Part shown: positions 15,942-22,881 of the stretch, piece after piece
Numbering within the stretch: position 1 is the stretch's first letter
How the letters are laid out: every line of letters starts with the position of its first letter
DNA from: Spongiibacteraceae bacterium UBA5047
GTDB lineage: Bacteria > Pseudomonadota > Gammaproteobacteria > Pseudomonadales > Spongiibacteraceae
Assembly (NCBI GenBank): GCA_002415025.1
Contig: DIBR01000055.1
Span: 10,120 to 41,060 of the forward strand
Length of the DNA stretch: 30,941 bases
Direction of reading: 5' to 3'
The notes under the pieces: model-generated
What the model saw: the letters and a program-made list of their open reading frames with translations, nothing else
Told to the model about the DNA's origin: nothing
The model's database searches: none
Position numbers and translations under genes: made by a program

Positions 15942-16858
15942 AGAACGCTCTTCGATGGTGCGCCGGTTTTGCCGCATTGGGTTTGTCCAGTTCGGTATAT
16001 TCGGCCGCACTGCACGCTGACATCGATTGGTATGCGGGAGCCGATTTGGCGATAGTGCATCACGAGGGGGTGCGTTCGTCGGAAACCGATTGGATGAGTC
16101 ACAAGTCATGGGTTGGTGTCGACGGGAGCGCGAAATTTACCGAGAAACACAGACTGTTGTTTGTAGTTGAGCAGGAGTTTTCTGTTCAGGATAGTCGCTT
16201 GCATTCGGATAGTTTCGGGGCCGGCGATCATTATCTTGGTGTTGAGAATAGTCACGGCGTACTTCGTCTGGGTTCTTTTGATACAGCACTAAAAGTCACT
16301 GTGGATGAGGTAGACCTATTTTCAGATGGCCCGGGTGACTTGGAGCCTTTGCTCAGCGCGAATGCCCACGGTGGGAATGTCATCGCGTACCACACACCGG
16401 AAGATCAACCTTGGCGTGTTGACGTGGCTCTGCTGGCGGGTGAGGGGGCTGATGCACATGCTTATGCTGCCGGGGTGTCCTGGCGTGACGGCCCTGTTCG
16501 GGCCGACATTAGCGCAGAGTTGGGTGTGGCCGACGGCGGCGCGGACATTGTTCGAGGCATGCTGCAGTGGCGAGGAGCTGACTGGAGTTTGTCGTGGCTG
16601 CGCGAGGTAGAGGACAGTTCAGCGCGAAGGTATGCGACGGCTGGCAGCTTTGAAATGATTTTTGGACGTGTGGGTTTGCGGCTCCAGCATATAGATTCCG
16701 ATATACAAACACCGGGGAGTCATCGGAGCAGTGTCGGCATTGATTACTACCAGCGGAAAAATCTGACTATTTATAGTTACGCCGTTCGTGACGTTGTTGC
16801 GAGAGGGGCGGTCAGTGAACATTATTTTCTGATTGGGCTGCGTTACGTAATTCAATAG
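15938..16858 (+). CDS. Porin-like outer-membrane beta-barrel protein
   Basis: This 306-aa secreted protein has a signal peptide (MKNALRWCAGFAALGLSSSVYSA, cleavage near residue 23). The mature part alternates short amphipathic strands and turns in the style of Gram-negative general porins (Porin_4-like): ADIDWYAGADLAIVHHE, DGSAKFTEKHRLLFVVEQEF, HYLGVENSHGVLRLGSFDTAL. The last is the typical 'G-LRLG' segment before the loop-3 constriction. It is somewhat short for a 16-stranded porin and ends in RYVIQ rather than a terminal aromatic residue. It may therefore be a smaller or divergent barrel. Its ATG overlaps the hydrolase stop by four bases. Its position before a TonB receptor suggests cargo passage or release across the outer membrane, but no ligand is visible. 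Confidence 0.72.
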   Translation: MKNALRWCAGFAALGLSSSVYSAALHADIDWYAGADLAIVHHEGVRSSETDWMSHKSWVGVDGSAKFTEKHRLLFVVEQEFSVQDSRLHSDSFGAGDHYLGVENSHGVLRLGSFDTALKVTVDEVDLFSDGPGDLEPLLSANAHGGNVIAYHTPEDQPWRVDVALLAGEGADAHAYAAGVSWRDGPVRADISAELGVADGGADIVRGMLQWRGADWSLSWLREVEDSSARRYATAGSFEMIFGRVGLRLQHIDSDIQTPGSHRSSVGIDYYQRKNLTIYSYAVRDVVARGAVSEHYFLIGLRYVIQ

Positions 16859-16927
16859 CTCGTCAGGTTTTATCCGGCGAATGACGTCTTTATATAAGAA
16901 CAACACTATGATTGTGGAGGTGGAGCA

Positions 16928-19093
16928 GTGACGGGCTGGAACGCACAAAGCCGTACAAGGGTTTATGGTCTAATGGCCGGATTGGCGGCTTCTTGCCTGC
17001 CGGGAGTGACGTATGCTCAGTCGACAAGCCAGGAAGCTGTTCAGGAAAAAAAGAGCGAGCGCATATCCTCCTTCATCGAAGAGGTAGTGGTAACCGGCGA
17101 TTTGATTGAACGTCAGTTGATTGACAATGCCAGCAGTATCGCCGTTTACGACGAAGAGGCGCTGCAGGCAGAGCCCTTGAAAGATCTTTATGATCTTTTG
17201 CTACGGGTGCCTAATGTTACGGCTTCGCGCGAAGACAAGTTTTCGCTGCGCGGGATATCCAATCAGATGACGGGGCGAGGTCGCACTCTGGCTAATATTT
17301 TTATTGACGGGATTCGTCAGCAGGGCCGCGGAGTCGTTCATACCTTTGATGTAGAGCAGATTGAAATCTATCGGGGGCCTCAATCAACGGCGTTTGGCCC
17401 AAGTTCGTTGGCGGGGGCGATTTACGTTAAGACCGCCGATCCGACTGACGAATGGGCGGGTCGGGCAAAGGCTGGGTATGGAAGCTACAATACTCAACAA
17501 ATCGGCCTTTCTGTGAGTGGTCCTATCACGGAGTCATTCGGGGTTCGCCTGACAGCAGACCGCAATGTGACCGACGGCGACATTGAAAATATTACGCTGA
17601 ATATCGACGATTGGCAGCGTCGCGAGCGAAATCTGGAGCGGATTAAACTCGGTTGGGATCCGGGCGAAAGCGGTGGCTACAGCGCGATGCTGACAGCCCA
17701 GCATTCGCGGGTGAGGGCGGGATCTGAACTCTTGACCCCCGAGACGGCCGAGGATGGAAAGGCCACCGACGACGTCGACGCTTTTGACAACGACGACAGT
17801 CAGGTCTACGGCTTGACCCAAACCTGGGATTTTTCAGACACCATGTCACTCCGGGCGATAACCACCGTCAGCAATAATGAGCGCCACCGCCTGGGAGACT
17901 ATGATGTCGGACCCGAAGAAAACGGTTACTTTATTCTCAGGTCAGACTACGACAATCTGGCGCAGGAAATTCGTTTGAGCTACAACGGCGAACGGTTTCG
18001 GGGTGTTGTTGGTGCCTATGTATCCAATCTGAGGTTGTCTTCAGGTACGATCAATGAGGATGTTCCGGTTACTCTGGAAGGCATCACGATTGTCGCCGAT
18101 GCGACTACGGACCTTGATCGCGAAGTGGATACGCGTTCAATATTCGGTGAAGCGGATATATCACTACTCGACTGGCTGACGTTAACTCTTGGCGCGCGCA
18201 TTGAAGAGAACGAGCAATTTACAGAAAGCTCTTTCTTTGTGTCTGATGCAACCTTGTTGGCACCGGTGCTTGGTGTTCCTACCGTTGACATTGCACCGGT
18301 ACTCGCCGCTACTGTCTTGCCGAATCAGCAAGAGCAATTTGCAAGCGAGGATGACGTTCGCTTGCCGAAAGTGGGTTTTACTTTTCACCTGGCCGAAAAT
18401 TTCAACGTATTGCTTTCCTACACCTCCGGCTACCGCGCCGGCGGTGCCGAGCTGAGCGGGGAAGGAGAGGTTGTTCCCTTTGACCCCGAGCAAACCTATA
18501 ACTATGACCTTGGCCTCAGATTTCGCCGCGGCGGCTTTAATCTCAGTGCCGGTCTGTTCTATGTCGATTGGCGCGACCAGCAGGTCCGTCAGCGTCTGAG
18601 CACGACCACATTGATAACGCTCAATGCTGGCCGTTCGGAAGTGAAGGGCGCCGAACTGGAAGCTAGCTATCAGATAACGTCGCGCTTGGGTGTTGCATTT
18701 GGCGCCGGCTATGTTGAAACCTTATACAAGGAGTTTAACAGCAGCGATGGTGATTTTTCCGGGAACGAGTTTCCCTATGCACCGCGCTATAACTATTCAA
18801 CCAGCTTCAACTATCGGCATGAAAATGGCTGGTTCCTGAATATGAGCTATAGTTATAGCGATGGTGCTTACACGGAGAATGAAAATCGCGAAGTACTGCG
18901 GGCCGATAGCTACGGCCTGCTTAGTGCGAAGTTAGGCTACAGCGGCGAACGATACTCGGTGCACGTGTACGGTCAAAACCTGTTGGACGATTACTACGTG
19001 ACAGATCACTTTCTGAATGAGAGTCTGAATTTTGAAGGGCTTGTTATCGGAGATCCCCGTGAAATAGGGGTGGTGGGTGAAATCCGGTTCTAG
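16928..19093 (+). CDS. TonB-dependent outer-membrane receptor
   Basis: This 721-aa receptor would import an iron-siderophore or similar ligand using TonB energy. The start is GTG 16928, behind GGAGG. A signal peptide (to about YAQ, residue 31) is followed by a TonB-box-like EEVVVTG (51-57). The plug domain has LLLRVPNVTASRED, FSLRGISNQ and IYRGPQSTAFGPSSLAGAIYVK. The 22-strand barrel follows and ends in the canonical terminal Phe (VVGEIRF). The plug starts right after the TonB box, so no FecA-type N-terminal signalling domain is present, although a FecI-type sigma factor lies upstream. It is the last gene of the 11619-19093 block and is followed by a terminator. Iron-chelate import is inferred from neighbours; the exact ligand is unknown. 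Confidence 0.92.
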   Translation: MTGWNAQSRTRVYGLMAGLAASCLPGVTYAQSTSQEAVQEKKSERISSFIEEVVVTGDLIERQLIDNASSIAVYDEEALQAEPLKDLYDLLLRVPNVTASREDKFSLRGISNQMTGRGRTLANIFIDGIRQQGRGVVHTFDVEQIEIYRGPQSTAFGPSSLAGAIYVKTADPTDEWAGRAKAGYGSYNTQQIGLSVSGPITESFGVRLTADRNVTDGDIENITLNIDDWQRRERNLERIKLGWDPGESGGYSAMLTAQHSRVRAGSELLTPETAEDGKATDDVDAFDNDDSQVYGLTQTWDFSDTMSLRAITTVSNNERHRLGDYDVGPEENGYFILRSDYDNLAQEIRLSYNGERFRGVVGAYVSNLRLSSGTINEDVPVTLEGITIVADATTDLDREVDTRSIFGEADISLLDWLTLTLGARIEENEQFTESSFFVSDATLLAPVLGVPTVDIAPVLAATVLPNQQEQFASEDDVRLPKVGFTFHLAENFNVLLSYTSGYRAGGAELSGEGEVVPFDPEQTYNYDLGLRFRRGGFNLSAGLFYVDWRDQQVRQRLSTTTLITLNAGRSEVKGAELEASYQITSRLGVAFGAGYVETLYKEFNSSDGDFSGNEFPYAPRYNYSTSFNYRHENGWFLNMSYSYSDGAYTENENREVLRADSYGLLSAKLGYSGERYSVHVYGQNLLDDYYVTDHFLNESLNFEGLVIGDPREIGVVGEIRF

Positions 19094-19251
19094 CCCATTA
19101 GAGCGGGGGCATGGGCAGGTTGACAATTACGAGTCTCACCCCAATGCTCCCGTAGGTGTTCTGACGAAATGGCTGTGGGCGATTGTATATCGGTGTGCAC
19201 GCTTTCACTGGCGGCCCGCACAAACCGCTGGCGTTGCCGACAGGGCCGTAA

Positions 19252-19284
19252 TGCCTGATACGTTTCACGTAACCAGGCATTTTT
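19252..19284 (+). terminator. Intrinsic terminator after the TonB receptor
   Basis: The hairpin is TGCCTG (19252-19257) with CAGGCA (19274-19279) plus an inner TACGT/ACGTA stem around a TTC loop. Five T residues (19280-19284) follow. It serves the plus-strand receptor gene. There is no T-run on the other side, so it is probably not a strong terminator for the convergent zinc-receptor gene ending at 19295. Confidence 0.7.
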
Positions 19285-19294
19285 CCATCCCGGA

Positions 19295-21376
19295 TCAGAA
19301 CGTAAACCGAATCCCGCTTTCGATATTCTGCCCCGCTTCCGGCGCAAAGTTTTTCAGCAGTGAAGTATGGCTGCGTATTTCCTCGTTCAGTAAGTTGCGG
19401 GCTTTTACAAACAGAGTGATTTCCTGTTGGCCGCGCAGCGCAATGTGGTAGTCACCGGAGAATTCGACAAGGGTATATCCGGGTGTGCTGCTTTCGTTGT
19501 CACCGTTCTTATCCTGTTCCCTGACCTGGGTCAGGCGCAGGTGGGTTGACCAGTTGCCTGCGTGGTAATGCAACGCCGACCCGAAACGCTGCGCCGGGAT
19601 ACGCGGCACATTGCCACGCCCCTCGGTAAAGCGGGCGCGCACGTAGTCGCTGAACAGCTCTGCACTCAGGTTTTTGTGCAGCAGCGAGAGCGGTAAAACC
19701 ACCTGAAACTCGTAGCCGGTAAAGGCGGCATTGCGCTGCTGGAAATTGGCCACTTCAACTTCATCAATTTCTACGCCGCTGTCCTGCAGGTAGGTGTAGT
19801 TCTGGATTTCGTTGTGATACAGGCTCAGCTCGGCGGTAACGGTGCCGAGTGTTTTGCGCAAGCCGATTTCCAGGTTGTGTGAGAGCTCCTTGTCGAGCTC
19901 AGGATCGCCCACTTCAATGCGCGCAGTCGCCGCATGTTCGATGGCGTTGTTCAGATTACCGGCCCTGTTACAGTTCTGGCTGTTGGAATACAACTCCTCC
20001 ACCGTGGGCGCGCGTTCCGAGCGGTTCAGCGCGAACAGTGCACTGCTGTCGTCGCGAAAGTCCCACAGTGCGGAGGCGCTGGCGGAGTAGGTGTCCTGCT
20101 CTTTTTTGCAGTCGCTGATATGAATGCTCTGCTGCTCGGCGCGCAAGCCGAATTCGTAGGTCCAGCGATTGAGCGCAAGCTCTTCGACCAGAAAGAGAGC
20201 GGCGCTCCGGATATCGGCCGGCGGAATGAAGGCCTCCTCACCAACCGCAGAAAAATCACGGTCGCCCAATTGCAGGCCGATCGCGCCCTGCCAACTACCG
20301 AGTGGGTTGTGGCGCAATACCATGCGGCCTTCGCTGGCCTTGTTTTTGAACACGGTGCCGACCTCCGTGGCGCTTCCCGATTGCTCCAGTTCGCGGTGCT
20401 GGTAGTCATTTCGGCTCAAACGCAGGTCAAGCTCTTTAAAGAAGCCCTCGAGTTCGAGGCCGCCCTTCAGGTCGATTCGCTCCTGCTCCATATCCAGACG
20501 GATGTTGGCATCTTCATGGGGTTCTTCCCCGCCCGGTGTGCTTTCGTGTTCTTCGTGGGCGCCGGGCGGTAAGCCATAGTTGTTGTTGGCGCGGTTCACC
20601 GACAGGCCAATAAAACCACGTTGTCCGATCCATGAGCCGCCAACCGTCCACGCGTCCGAACGCTTGTTGCTGTTGCCGATATAACCCCGGGTGTTTTCCT
20701 CCGGTAGCTCCTCGCCAGCAGCGGCGAGCGCCTCAGTGTCGATGGCGGAACCGGCGATATCGAGATTGTTGCTGTCGCGGTAGAGCCCGTCGGCGTGCCA
20801 GGCAAATTGGCCGAGGCCACCATCCAGGCGGAACACGCTGCTATTTTGGTCGTTGGCGGTGGCGTGACGGGTTTCGATGGCGCCGCTGATGGCCTCTGGC
20901 AGCGTATCGGGAATGCGGTTATCCACCACGTTGATTACGCCGCCAATGGCGCCGTTGCCGTAGAGGAGGGTGGCCGGGCCACGAATGATTTCAATGCGGT
21001 CGGCGAGCAAGGGTTCGGCGGTATAACTGTGGTCGGGGCTGATGTCAGCGGCGTCGAGACTGCCGACGCCGTCCTGCAGTACCCGCACGCGGTTGCCGCC
21101 CTGACCGCGAATCACCGGGTTGCCCACGCCGCTGCCAAAGCTGGCGCTGTGTACGCCAATCTCGTTGCTCAGGGTTTCGCCGAGGCTTGAGGCAGCTTCC
21201 TGACGCAGGGCTTCACCGCTTAGTACGGCAATGGGCAGGGCTGAGTCGGAGGCGCTTTTGGCCAGCGGCGCAGATACGATCACTTCTTCGATGTGCTGTT
21301 TGTCACTCGCAGCGTAGGCTGCCGCGTTCAGGTTGGTGGCGGCCATCAGGGCCACCCAGTAGGGGCGTAAGGTCAT
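19295..21376 (-). CDS. ZnuD-like TonB-dependent zinc receptor with His-rich loop
   Basis: This 693-aa outer-membrane receptor has a signal peptide to about residue 22 and a TonB-box-like EEVIVSA (30-36). The plug includes VIRGQGGNRVRVLQDGVGSL, ADRIEIIRGPATLLYGNGAI and GGVINVVDNRIPD. The barrel ends in GIRFTF with terminal Phe. A loop near residues 272-290 is rich in His and Glu (AHEEHES and EPHED), the hallmark of ZnuD-type zinc receptors, where a His-rich external loop captures Zn. A Cys pair (SDCKKEQ and NSQNCNRAGN) lies in other barrel loops. It follows a small His/Cys protein gene by 71 bp on the same strand, downstream of a Zur-like operator. Zinc is therefore the favoured cargo. Confidence 0.88.
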   Translation of the reverse strand: MTLRPYWVALMAATNLNAAAYAASDKQHIEEVIVSAPLAKSASDSALPIAVLSGEALRQEAASSLGETLSNEIGVHSASFGSGVGNPVIRGQGGNRVRVLQDGVGSLDAADISPDHSYTAEPLLADRIEIIRGPATLLYGNGAIGGVINVVDNRIPDTLPEAISGAIETRHATANDQNSSVFRLDGGLGQFAWHADGLYRDSNNLDIAGSAIDTEALAAAGEELPEENTRGYIGNSNKRSDAWTVGGSWIGQRGFIGLSVNRANNNYGLPPGAHEEHESTPGGEEPHEDANIRLDMEQERIDLKGGLELEGFFKELDLRLSRNDYQHRELEQSGSATEVGTVFKNKASEGRMVLRHNPLGSWQGAIGLQLGDRDFSAVGEEAFIPPADIRSAALFLVEELALNRWTYEFGLRAEQQSIHISDCKKEQDTYSASASALWDFRDDSSALFALNRSERAPTVEELYSNSQNCNRAGNLNNAIEHAATARIEVGDPELDKELSHNLEIGLRKTLGTVTAELSLYHNEIQNYTYLQDSGVEIDEVEVANFQQRNAAFTGYEFQVVLPLSLLHKNLSAELFSDYVRARFTEGRGNVPRIPAQRFGSALHYHAGNWSTHLRLTQVREQDKNGDNESSTPGYTLVEFSGDYHIALRGQQEITLFVKARNLLNEEIRSHTSLLKNFAPEAGQNIESGIRFTF

Positions 21377-21447
21377 TGTCCGGTCTCATACAGTGCGGCG
21401 CGTATGCCTATTGGCCGCGTCGAATTCATGGAATAAGTGTTTTGCTG

Positions 21448-21741
21448 CTATGAGAAAAGACGGGGTGGGGCGCGTGCCTGAAATTGATGGTGGCGGGAAC
21501 TGTTGAAGGTATAGCGGCGGTCACTGCTGAGCGGGCTGGCAGGATAGAGCCGGGCGACTGGCGCCGCGCTCTGGGCGATGGCGTCAAGGGCGCTGAGCTG
21601 TAAACAGGAGTCACAATCGCTGTAGTGGGGCAGGCCGTCCTTGTGCACATGGGCCGCGAACACGCTGCTGGTGAGCAGTGTGAGGCTGAGCAGGGCGGCT
21701 AACAGGAGCTGCAGTCTGCTTGTGTGCGAGCGAGGGGGCAT
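21448..21741 (-). CDS. Small secreted His/Cys protein, DUF2946-like, zinc-regulated
   Basis: This 97-aa protein has an N-terminal signal peptide or membrane helix (LQLLLAALLSLTLLTSSVFA, cleavage near residue 30). The rest is short and carries possible metal ligands: AHVHKDG, LPHYSDCDSCLQLSALDA (a CxxC with His) and a late HH. It resembles the small DUF2946-type proteins often found beside metal receptors, though the match is by pattern only. Its ATG lies 23 bp from a near-perfect Zur box, and it precedes the ZnuD-like receptor in the same direction. A periplasmic zinc-binding or delivery role is the natural inference. No strong ribosome-binding site is visible. Confidence 0.7.
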   Translation of the reverse strand: MPPRSHTSRLQLLLAALLSLTLLTSSVFAAHVHKDGLPHYSDCDSCLQLSALDAIAQSAAPVARLYPASPLSSDRRYTFNSSRHHQFQARAPPRLFS

Positions 21742-21764
21742 TGCCGGAGACTGTCCAGAATCAG

Positions 21765-21787
21765 AAAATGTAATATTATAACATTTT
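21765..21787. promoter_or_regulatory. Zur box overlapping the promoter of the zinc-uptake pair
   Basis: The 23-bp element has half-sites AAAATGTAATA and TATAACATTTT around a central T, with one mismatched base pair between arms. This matches the gammaproteobacterial Zur consensus (ATGTTATA-N-TATAACAT). On the minus strand it contains a perfect -10 TATAAT (21780-21775), with GGCTTG 17 bp upstream as a weak -35. Zn-loaded Zur would thus block the polymerase directly. The zur gene is not in the window. Confidence 0.85.
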
Positions 21788-21981
21788 GGGTTCTGTGCAA
21801 GCCCCTGCAGCTATGATCCGGCAAACCGTTTCCGATTAACGACAGACTGGAGCACGCTGCGGAGCGGTATTCGTAAATAAATCACGAGCACGGGTGCAGG
21901 CGGTATTTTTTCGCAGCGACCGGCGTACGGCGGCTGTTACTTCTATAGGCGAACGTCCCAACAGCAGAAAGGAGTTCTACT

Positions 21982-22332
21982 ATGAATAGATCAAAAATTG
22001 CAGCCTCGTCTTCAGCACTGGCACTGGTACTTGCCTTGGTTTCTGCCCCGGCTCTGGCCGTGGACGACCCGGTTTCCGGCGGTGGCTCAGCCGGTGGAGG
22101 TATTAACTCCGACAATGTCGGCGGCGGTGCTAACAACACGGATCCGGTGATGGATCGTAAGAACGAGGCCGGTAGCGGAGATATTGAAACCCGCACCCAG
22201 GGCAACTCTCGTTATGACAACAGTCAGGCGGGTATTGAAACCGAACGTGAGCTCCGAAAAAAGGATGACTCGGTAGGTGGCAGTGCCGGAGGTAGCGCAA
22301 GTATGCCTCAAGAGGAGGAAGCCGAAGAGTAA
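21982..22332 (+). CDS. Small secreted acidic Gly/Ser/Asn-rich protein, unknown function
   Basis: This 116-aa protein has a standard signal peptide (ALALVLALVSAPALA, cleavage after ALA at about residue 26). The remainder is low-complexity and probably disordered. A Gly/Ser/Asn-rich part (DDPVSGGGSAGGGINSDN, GGGANN) leads to a charged segment (ETERELRKKDD), a second GGSAGGSAS and an acidic tail EEEAEE. There are no Cys residues and no recognisable domain. The start is well supported by AAAGGAG eight bases upstream. It is divergent from the zinc pair (240-bp gap) and followed by hairpins and a terminator, so it seems to be its own transcription unit. The coding call rests on signal peptide, ribosome-binding site and terminator. 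A periplasmic or secreted role is all that can be said. Confidence 0.75.
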   Translation: MNRSKIAASSSALALVLALVSAPALAVDDPVSGGGSAGGGINSDNVGGGANNTDPVMDRKNEAGSGDIETRTQGNSRYDNSQAGIETERELRKKDDSVGGSAGGSASMPQEEEAEE

Positions 22333-22360
22333 TCTCTGTCCAGAGTCACTCTAGCCCGCC

Positions 22361-22380
22361 AGTCAATCTCTAAATTGACT
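22361..22380. repeat. Inverted repeat after the small secreted protein gene
   Basis: AGTCAAT (22361-22367) and ATTGACT (22374-22380) are perfect inverted arms around a 6-base centre, between the gene stop and the terminator. A smaller CTCT/AGAG hairpin lies just before it (22334-22345). It may protect the mRNA end or bind a regulator. There is no T-run, so it is not itself a terminator. Confidence 0.35.
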
Positions 22381-22400
22381 AAGTCCCGGTAATACTCAGT

Positions 22401-22437
22401 GCCCTGCATTTTGGCTTGGATCGAAATGCAGGGCTTT
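22401..22437 (+). terminator. Intrinsic terminator of the small secreted protein gene
   Basis: An 11-bp perfect stem, GCCCTGCATTT (22401-22411) with AAATGCAGGGC (22424-22434), is followed by TTT. It isolates the small gene from the riboswitch promoter about 80 bp further on. The T-run is short, so termination may be incomplete. Confidence 0.7.
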
Positions 22438-22515
22438 GCGATCAATGGCACAAAACTCCGTAAATTTATGTCGAGGGGCCGGTTCCTTTTCGTCGAAGCA
22501 TGCTCCGGCGTGCGC

Positions 22516-22543
22516 TTGACTAGTGGAAGTATCCCGGTATCAT
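22516..22543 (+). promoter_or_regulatory. Promoter of the riboswitch-controlled chelatase operon
   Basis: A -35 TTGACT (22516-22521) and a -10 TATCAT (22538-22543) are separated by 16 bp. Transcription from it would start about 22550, right at the 5' end of the cobalamin aptamer, which supports both calls. Confidence 0.65.
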
Positions 22544-22549
22544 TCCGGC

Positions 22550-22785
22550 ACGTTTCAGGTGCCTGCGGCATAGCCAATATCGCAGGTTAAACGGGAAACA
22601 GGTGAGCCTTTCTAACGATGCAAAGCCTGTGCTGCCCCCGCAACGGTAAACAGTTCAAACTGATCTCACGCTGTGTCTCCCCGATACAGCCGCCACTGTA
22701 TTGCGTCAGCAATATGGGAAGGCGACATCAGGCGTCGCAAAATTGCGCGGCGAAGCTGTCAGCCCGGAGACCGGCCAGAAACATT
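22550..22785 (+). ncRNA. Cobalamin (B12) riboswitch
   Basis: Conserved landmarks of the adenosylcobalamin aptamer occur in order: CAGGTGCC (22557-22564), TTAAACGGGAA (about 22588-22597) with ACAGGTGAGCC, the core GCTGCCCCCGCAACGG (22631-22646), and the 3' B12 box AGCCCGGAGACCGGCC (22761-22776). Between them is a long variable stem region. It lies 97 nt upstream of the CobN-like gene and just after a promoter. B12 binding would normally lower expression of what follows. No T-run terminator is seen after the B12 box, so control is probably at translation or by Rho. The 22786-22881 stretch contains a short CGGC/GCCG hairpin near 22796-22808 and no gene I can support. Confidence 0.95.
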
Positions 22786-22881
22786 GCGACAATCACGGCG
22801 GGGTGCCGGTTACGTTGGTGTTCGCGTCGTTTCGTGTGCCGTCTCTCTCCCTACAATGTGCCTTAACGCGGGATTCCTTGC

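Noticed and set aside
19094..19251. Possible gene or second terminator between the convergent receptor genes
   Set aside because: Only weak, mismatched inverted repeats (GAGC/GGGGCAT type) are seen and no frame has a supported start; only the hairpin at 19252-19284 is convincing.
22399..22866. Short open frames between the small secreted gene and the chelatase
   Set aside because: They cover a terminator hairpin and the conserved parts of the cobalamin riboswitch, so the stretch is explained as regulatory RNA.
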